Assembly (NCBI GenBank): GCA_017451665.1
Contig: JAFTNX010000222.1
Location: 1 to 10,672 of the forward strand
Length of the DNA: 10,672 bases
Origin: Oscillospiraceae bacterium
GTDB lineage: Bacteria; Bacillota; Clostridia; Oscillospirales; Ruminococcaceae
Reading direction: 5' to 3'
The notes below the pieces were generated by a model, which was given only the letters and a program-made list of their open reading frames with translations, ran no database searches and was not told where the DNA came from. Within the stretch, counting starts at the first letter, position 1. Each line of letters begins with the position of its first letter. Positions 6,657 through 10,672 of the stretch are shown piece after piece. A program made the position numbers and the translations under genes.

Positions 6657-8279
6657 TTACTCTTCCTCCTTCTTTGGTTTTTTCTTAAGACTTTCTTTAA
6701 TCTTCATAAATCCGACAGCGATATATGCTGAAATCGGAGCAATAATCTTTTTCTTCTTGAGTTTGCCGTATACAAGGATAAGAACGATAAGAACAAAGAG
6801 TCCGATTACGATAATCTCAAAGTTAGCTCTGAGGAATTCGTCACGATAGTATTCATAAGCCTTGTCGTAATTTTCCTGGTCGTAAGCTGTTTCAAAGTAT
6901 TCCATAGCGAGTTTATATTCGCCTGCGTTAAGAGCAGCCTTACCGAGAGCGATATGCGCCATAGTATAGCCACCGTCACGTCTGATTACTTCTTCCCAGA
7001 TTGGCTTAGCCTCAGTATATTTACCTTCAACGTTAAGGATAGAAGCTGCGTGAACGTACTTACCGAAAACTGTTTCAACAAATACTGTTACGTCGTTCTT
7101 GATACCGTCGATAACGTAAATCTTATCACCGAGAGTTTCAACAGCGTTAGGAGCTGTGAATGAGCCTTCCTGTTCAGAAGGAGTTGACCTTGTTCCAAAG
7201 ACAAACAAGAGGTCTGCGTTCTTGTCATACTGGAACACACGTCCTGTTTCGTAGTCAAGGAGGTTAAACACTTCGTTTTCACCAACAACTACGTCAGTGA
7301 GCTTAGTTGACTTAGCAACTGATTCGTCATAGCCCCACGCAAAGTCACCGAACTGATATGTGTTACCCTTTGCGTTATTCCAGATATTTACGCCAGCAGG
7401 ATTAAGCTTCTTAACAGCGTCAGTAGAAGCGTTAGCTGATTCTGTAACTGTAAAGATAAATCCGTCCTGGTCCATATCAAAGTTATGGAATTCAGTAGGA
7501 ACTGTGCTTACCATAGCTTCAAGCTGTTCTTCGGAAGCAAAAATTCTCCAGACCTTTCTTGCGATAACCTCAGCTGTCTGTTCAACACGGTTAGCACCGA
7601 AGAAGCCCTTGAATTCGCCGTTTTTGTCGTATCTGAGAGCACCTGTATTAACAGATGTAGCGATAAGATAAACGTTTCCTTCCTTGTCAGCACTTACCTT
7701 AGAAGGAGTAAATGCTTCAGCTGAATATGCCTGTGAATCAGGCTTTAAGAATTCCTGTTGAAGTTCACAGGTAAGAGGTCCTGTGATTTTAAGTCTTACA
7801 CCTCTGCTGTTTTCTGTATCAGCAACGTAAAGGATTGTATCGCCCTCAGCGTTTACTTCTACAAAAAGTCCCTTAGGAGCGTTGAAGTTCTTGACACCAG
7901 CCCCATCGATTGACTTATAGCAGCCCTTGAGCTCAAAATTCTCATTAAAGCTTAAAATTCTGTGATTTTCAGTATCAGCAATCCAGATTGTTCTTGTTGT
8001 ATCTTCAACGTAGATATCACAAGCACCATTAAGGTTTGGGTTTTCGTTGTTGCTGATAAAGAATTCGCTTTCAGGGTTTGACAATTCGTCAAGTCCCAAA
8101 TCGTGACCCGTCCATGTTTTTTCAACCATGTATCCTGCCTGTGAAGGAATCGGGTCCTGCCAGTTATCATAACTGTATGTTTCGTATGGTTCATCTGCAA
8201 ATGCAGTAACTGCCATCGAGCTGATAGTTGCCACTGCTGTTGCAATACCAATCAGGCGTTTTAACATTTTAGACACCAC
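6657..8279 (-). CDS. Secreted NHL-propeller/TPR protein with C-terminal membrane anchor
   Basis: This 540-residue protein has an N-terminal signal peptide (1-28, cut after AFA). Residues about 80-400 carry NHL-type beta-propeller blades: IWIADTENHRILSF (98-111), LYVADTENSRGVRL (150-163) and a weaker IYVIDGIKNDVTVF (387-400). TPR-like helices lie at about 410-482 (KYTEAKPIWEEVI; GEYKLAMEYFETAYD). A single membrane span (about 487-505) follows, then a basic cytoplasmic tail ending KKKPKKEEE. The predicted topology places the propeller and TPR outside, with the tail inside. NHL propellers usually bind proteins, RNA or glycans; no catalytic residues can be claimed. The start is one of two adjacent GTG codons (8277-8279 or 8274-8276), with AGGTGA at 8283-8288; the ATG at 8265-8267 lies too far from that site. 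It may act as a surface scaffold or sensor for the transport system. Confidence 0.83.
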   Translation of the reverse strand: MVSKMLKRLIGIATAVATISSMAVTAFADEPYETYSYDNWQDPIPSQAGYMVEKTWTGHDLGLDELSNPESEFFISNNENPNLNGACDIYVEDTTRTIWIADTENHRILSFNENFELKGCYKSIDGAGVKNFNAPKGLFVEVNAEGDTILYVADTENSRGVRLKITGPLTCELQQEFLKPDSQAYSAEAFTPSKVSADKEGNVYLIATSVNTGALRYDKNGEFKGFFGANRVEQTAEVIARKVWRIFASEEQLEAMVSTVPTEFHNFDMDQDGFIFTVTESANASTDAVKKLNPAGVNIWNNAKGNTYQFGDFAWGYDESVAKSTKLTDVVVGENEVFNLLDYETGRVFQYDKNADLLFVFGTRSTPSEQEGSFTAPNAVETLGDKIYVIDGIKNDVTVFVETVFGKYVHAASILNVEGKYTEAKPIWEEVIRRDGGYTMAHIALGKAALNAGEYKLAMEYFETAYDQENYDKAYEYYRDEFLRANFEIIVIGLFVLIVLILVYGKLKKKKIIAPISAYIAVGFMKIKESLKKKPKKEEE

Positions 8280-8282
8280 TTA

Positions 8283-8296
8283 TCACCTATTTCCTT
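8283..8296 (-). promoter_or_regulatory. Ribosome binding site of the NHL gene, supporting a GTG start
   Basis: On the minus strand AAGGAA (8291-8296) and AGGTGA (8283-8288) lie 11 and 3 bases before GTG at 8279. The second GTG (8276) would have a spacing of 6 from AGGTGA. Either fits better than the ATG at 8267. Confidence 0.55.
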
Positions 8297-8305
8297 TTTT
8301 AAATT

Positions 8306-8320
8306 TAAATTTCAAATTTA
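8306..8320. repeat. 15-bp A/T palindrome in the largest intra-operon gap
   Basis: TAAATTT and AAATTTA flank a single central base, and a third AAATTT unit lies at 8301-8306. This sits in the 52-base gap between the first MalG-like gene and the NHL gene, the only sizeable gap in the operon. No convincing -35/-10 pair is seen. It could be an operator, an AU-rich mRNA processing site, or chance in an AT-rich gap. Confidence 0.35.
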
Positions 8321-8331
8321 CCATTGTCGTA

Positions 8332-9222
8332 TTAGTCCTTGATACCCGAATTTGCCATTGTTTCCATAACGTTATTCTGAGCGATAATGAATACGAGCAG
8401 TGGAGGAATCATAAGTATAACTGCCGTCGCAAATGTAACACCCTGTCTTGCGATACCTGATGCTGCAATCTGGTTCATGATTGTAGGAAGTGTCTTGAGT
8501 TCTTCTGAGTAAATAAGAGAACCACCCTGGATATTCCATGCACCCTGGAATGCAAAAATCAAAAGTGTCATAAGAGCCGGCTTAAGGTTTGGCATAACGA
8601 TTGTCCAACAGATTCTGAACAGTCCTGCGCCGTCAACCTTTGCAGCTTCAATCATTGAGTCGTGGATTGTAACCATACTCTGACGCATAAGGAACAGACC
8701 CATAGATGTTGCGATATTCGGAAGAATAAGTGCAAAATATGTATCGATAATTCCCATAACTGCCATTACGAGGAACTGGATAATCCACATTGCAGAAGAT
8801 GTAAAGAGGAGGGCTGTTACAACGATTTTGTTGATAATAGCGTTGCCCGGGAATTTACACTTTGCAAGAGGGAAAGCCGCACAGCAACAAACAAAGATGT
8901 TTGCAACTGAGATAATTACTGTAATAAACGCACTGTTGAAGATATATCTTGAGAGAGGTACCCACAATCCACTTGCAACCTTAAACATATCAGAATAGTT
9001 TCTCAATGTAGGTCTTAAAACGTAAAGCTTTGGTGGGAATACGAAAAGCTCTTCAATCGGTTTGAACGACTGGATAATTGCGTAATAGAGTGGGAATACC
9101 ATAAAGATACCCAGCAAGCAAAGGAAGATAAAGATGAAAATATCTCCACCAAGGCTTCCGGCAGTACGCTTACGCTTATCCTTGACCTTGAGTTGCTCAA
9201 TATTCTTTTTCTTTTTAGCCAT
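8332..9222 (-). CDS. MalG-like sugar ABC transporter permease, first pair
   Basis: This 296-residue CUT1 permease has the usual family length. A short Lys-rich cytoplasmic tail (1-26) precedes the first membrane span (about 28-50). The EAA ATPase-docking motif is at 192-211 (EAAKVDGAGLFRICWTIVMP). Six spans are predicted in all. The C-terminus ...MANSGIKD has the S-G-I-K/D ending common in this subfamily. A GGGGGTGG ribosome site overlaps the stop of the MalF-like gene and precedes ATG at 9220-9222; only 15 bases separate the two genes, so subunits are co-translated. It should form the membrane channel with the 322-residue MalF-like protein and receive substrate from the binding protein encoded at the right edge. 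A run of three cysteines (112-114) in the second span is a minor oddity. Confidence 0.93.
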   Translation of the reverse strand: MAKKKKNIEQLKVKDKRKRTAGSLGGDIFIFIFLCLLGIFMVFPLYYAIIQSFKPIEELFVFPPKLYVLRPTLRNYSDMFKVASGLWVPLSRYIFNSAFITVIISVANIFVCCCAAFPLAKCKFPGNAIINKIVVTALLFTSSAMWIIQFLVMAVMGIIDTYFALILPNIATSMGLFLMRQSMVTIHDSMIEAAKVDGAGLFRICWTIVMPNLKPALMTLLIFAFQGAWNIQGGSLIYSEELKTLPTIMNQIAASGIARQGVTFATAVILMIPPLLVFIIAQNNVMETMANSGIKD

Positions 9223-9237
9223 TTCGTTTCCACCCCC

Positions 9238-10206
9238 TTAGTCAAGATACTTTCCAAGCAACCAGGTAATAAACTTGTTTGCAAGGAGCATAGCTGCGAA
9301 CAGAATGAAACAGATTGCACAAGCGTAACCCATTTCGTAACGGATAGTACCGTAGTCTGTTGCGTGGTTCATAATAGTATGAGCAGCGTAGTCTGTTGAT
9401 GGAAGACCTACGAGGGCCTGACCAACAGCACCTACTGTAAATGCTGCTGAAATCTGAGTAACTGCTGCGAAGAGGAGCTGAGGTCCCATTGATGGAATTG
9501 TAATAAGGAACAATTCCTGCCATCTGTTTTTAATACCCTCGATAGCGCCTGCTTCGTACATTGACTTGTCGATATTCTGGAAACCTGCACGGATAGCAAG
9601 GAAGCCTGCACCCATTGAAATCCACAGCTGAACCACGATTACAACTCCGAGAATGTACTTAGTGTCTGTAAGCCACTGAGTAGGTGAGTTGATAAATCCA
9701 AGGTCAAGAAGGATTGAGTTAATGAAACCGTATGAGTCACCTGAAAGGAAGAGCTGCCAGATGATATAAACTGACGGAGTCATTGATGGTGCGTAGAACA
9801 CGAATGTAAAGAATGTCTTGAGCTTCGGATGCATTTCGTTAATGAGCCAAGCGATAAAGAAGCTGAGCACATAGCTGAAAGGTCCTGTAAAGATTGCAAA
9901 TACAAGAGTATTTCTTACTGCAATCATAAAGATATCGTCATTCAAAAACAGTGTATAGAAGTTTGAAAGTCCTACAAACTTAGGAAGCTGTACCATATTA
10001 AAGTTTGTAAAACCGATTGGAAGTGAAATACATACAGGGATAATGATAAAGATTAAGAACAAAACCATAAAAGGAGCGAGAAGTCCGTAACAGCCTGCAT
10101 TAAGCTTCATCATATGCCAAGTATATTTCCACTTGCTCTGCTTATTAATCGGTTTGCCTTTTTCGGCAGTAGTAGTTTCAGCAGTAACAATTTTTTCTTC
10201 TGACAT
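9238..10206 (-). CDS. MalF-like sugar ABC transporter permease, first pair
   Basis: This 322-residue MalF-type (CUT1, LplB/YteP-like) permease has a polar cytoplasmic tail (1-35), a first span at about 40-62, and further helices near 98-122, 133-152, 184-206, 242-262 and 290-312. The EAA motif at 218-239 is variant: EAGAIEGIKNRWQELFLITIP, with E-A-G in place of E-A-A, which is common in MalF-type partners. The family pattern FxNFxxLFxND is seen at 79-91 (GLSNFYTLFLNDD). The start ATG at 10204-10206 follows an AAAGGAGAGAGG ribosome site. It begins 19 bases after the stop of the binding-protein gene, the canonical binding protein-MalF-MalG order. Substrate is probably an oligosaccharide. No ATPase is encoded nearby, typical of Bacillota importers that share an MsmX-type ATPase. 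Confidence 0.93.
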   Translation of the reverse strand: MSEEKIVTAETTTAEKGKPINKQSKWKYTWHMMKLNAGCYGLLAPFMVLFLIFIIIPVCISLPIGFTNFNMVQLPKFVGLSNFYTLFLNDDIFMIAVRNTLVFAIFTGPFSYVLSFFIAWLINEMHPKLKTFFTFVFYAPSMTPSVYIIWQLFLSGDSYGFINSILLDLGFINSPTQWLTDTKYILGVVIVVQLWISMGAGFLAIRAGFQNIDKSMYEAGAIEGIKNRWQELFLITIPSMGPQLLFAAVTQISAAFTVGAVGQALVGLPSTDYAAHTIMNHATDYGTIRYEMGYACAICFILFAAMLLANKFITWLLGKYLD

Positions 10207-10225
10207 TTAAAACCTCTCTCCTTTC

Positions 10226-10573
10226 CTAATTATTATACATACCCAAATCTTCCAGCTTACGTACAATTTCGGCATTGATATCCTTGTTATACCACATAAG
10301 TGTATCTCTTGGATTTTCTGCCTCATTAACTACTGTTCTGAAAGCATTTGTAAGGTTACGAGTAACTGCATATGAAGCAGGGATAATCGGAATTTCAACC
10401 TGTGCTTCCATCTGGTCAAGAATCATTTCAAGTTCAGAAGCTGTCCATGAAAGCTGCTTGAGTGCTTCCACGTTTGCAGTATCAAAACGTCCCATTGTAC
10501 CCATAAGTGCTTCGATGTCGTTAGCATAAGCAACCTGAGTTTCTGTTGAAGTAAACCACTTGATAAATTCCCA
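10226..10573 (-). CDS. Extracellular sugar-binding protein, C-terminal part (partial)
   Basis: The uninterrupted 115-codon stretch encodes the C-terminus of a family 1 extracellular solute-binding protein. It begins WEFIKWFTSTETQVAYANDI, the typical helix after the ligand-binding core, and carries the family's end pattern: a P-A-S-Y-A-V-T-R-N-L-T-N-A-F-R segment, then ENPRDTLMWYNKDINAEI and a short tail LGMYNN. Proteins of this family are lipoproteins of 420-560 residues, so about three quarters of the gene lies beyond the right edge. It precedes the first permease pair by 19 bases and should deliver substrate to it. A Met at 10502-10504 would allow an automatic caller to start there, but homology clearly begins upstream, so that is not the true start. 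Confidence 0.85.
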   Translation of the reverse strand, partial: WEFIKWFTSTETQVAYANDIEALMGTMGRFDTANVEALKQLSWTASELEMILDQMEAQVEIPIIPASYAVTRNLTNAFRTVVNEAENPRDTLMWYNKDINAEIVRKLEDLGMYNN

Positions 10574-10672
10574 TTAAGCCTGCTGGTTTTAACAAGCCTA
10601 AAAGATTATAGCTCCTTAACCAACTGAGCAAGATGCGTGGTTGATTGTTCAGTCCGGCTGAACTGTACCAGT
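10574..10672 (-). pseudogene. Upstream continuation of the binding-protein frame with five in-frame stops
   Basis: In exactly the same frame as the intact C-terminal part, the sequence to the window edge still reads like the binding protein: TGTVQPD*TINHASCSVG*G, then AIIF*AC*NQQA*WEF. This matches the family pattern (…DGTI…, S-x-G-x-G-x-I-I-F-K-x-S-K-N…AAWEF). The stops are TGA 10649-10651, TAA 10616-10618, TAG 10598-10600, TAA 10589-10591 and TAA 10574-10576. No insertion or deletion is needed to follow the homology. It is either a genuinely broken gene or substitution errors at a contig end; five stops in 33 codons against none in the next 115 favours a local data problem. Confidence 0.6.

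Noticed and set aside
469..10206. Second permease pair as a simple tandem duplication of the first
   Set aside because: Lengths, N-terminal tails, outside loops and EAA motif sequences all differ clearly, so the pairs diverged long ago or were recruited separately.
10612..10630. tRNA D-arm-like sequence on the minus strand (GCTC AGTTGGTTAAG GAGC)
   Set aside because: No anticodon stem or T-arm can be formed from the following bases and no acceptor stem matches; the same bases fit the binding-protein reading frame.
10606..10671. C-terminal end of another gene (LVQFSRTEQSTTHLAQLVKEL) joined to the binding-protein gene by an insertion
   Set aside because: This alternative frame is short and unrecognised, while the binding-protein frame shows family-like residues on both sides of each stop up to the edge, so an inserted element is not needed.
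10574..10672. Stop codon reassignment to explain the in-frame stops
   Set aside because: All three stop triplets would need different meanings (Gly, Lys, Ala), and every other gene in the window ends properly at TAA or TAG with no internal ones.
1..10672. CRISPR array, insertion sequence or phage genes
   Set aside because: No regularly spaced direct repeats, transposase, integrase or structural phage genes are visible; the gene series is a metabolic transport operon.

Overview
This window looks like part of a low-to-mid GC Gram-positive (Bacillota, Clostridia) chromosome, most likely a Ruminococcus-like gut or rumen member of the Oscillospiraceae. That assignment is inferred from strong AGGAGG-type ribosome sites, A/T-biased codon use, ABC sugar-transport families typical of that group, and an intergenic spacer full of small hairpins. 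No marker gene fixes the species.

Layout: almost everything (469-10573) is one tightly packed minus-strand gene series, read from right to left, with gaps of -1 to 52 bases. In transcription order it holds: the 3' end of an extracellular sugar-binding protein (10226-10573, cut by the window edge); a first permease pair, MalF-like (9238-10206) and MalG-like (8332-9222); a secreted, membrane-anchored NHL-propeller/TPR protein (6657-8279); a Yip1-type membrane protein (6025-6654); a very large secreted protein with two FIVAR modules and a DUF5696-type glycosidase-like core (2750-6004); and a second, divergent permease pair with unusual charged N-terminal tails, MalF-like (1533-2750) and MalG-like (469-1518). 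A strong bidirectional terminator at 382-414 closes the operon. No ATPase gene is present, so a shared MsmX/MalK-type ATPase encoded elsewhere would have to power both permease pairs. The promoter must lie beyond the right edge.

The left 468 bases hold a possible 3' tail of a convergent plus-strand gene (2-112), a plus-strand terminator (253-280), and a spacer rich in inverted repeats. This spacer is a convergent intergenic region.

Working model (inference): the cluster takes up an oligosaccharide. The binding protein and first permease pair form a standard CUT1 importer. The DUF5696 protein binds or cleaves the glycan outside the cell. The NHL/TPR protein and Yip1 protein form a membrane-associated scaffold or sensor, and the second permease pair is either a second importer or a specialised partner of the DUF5696 protein. 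The repeated co-transcription of these poorly characterised families is the main biological interest. The most striking raw-sequence oddity is at the right edge: the binding-protein reading frame continues recognisably upstream, but is interrupted by five in-frame stop codons within 33 codons and no frameshift.
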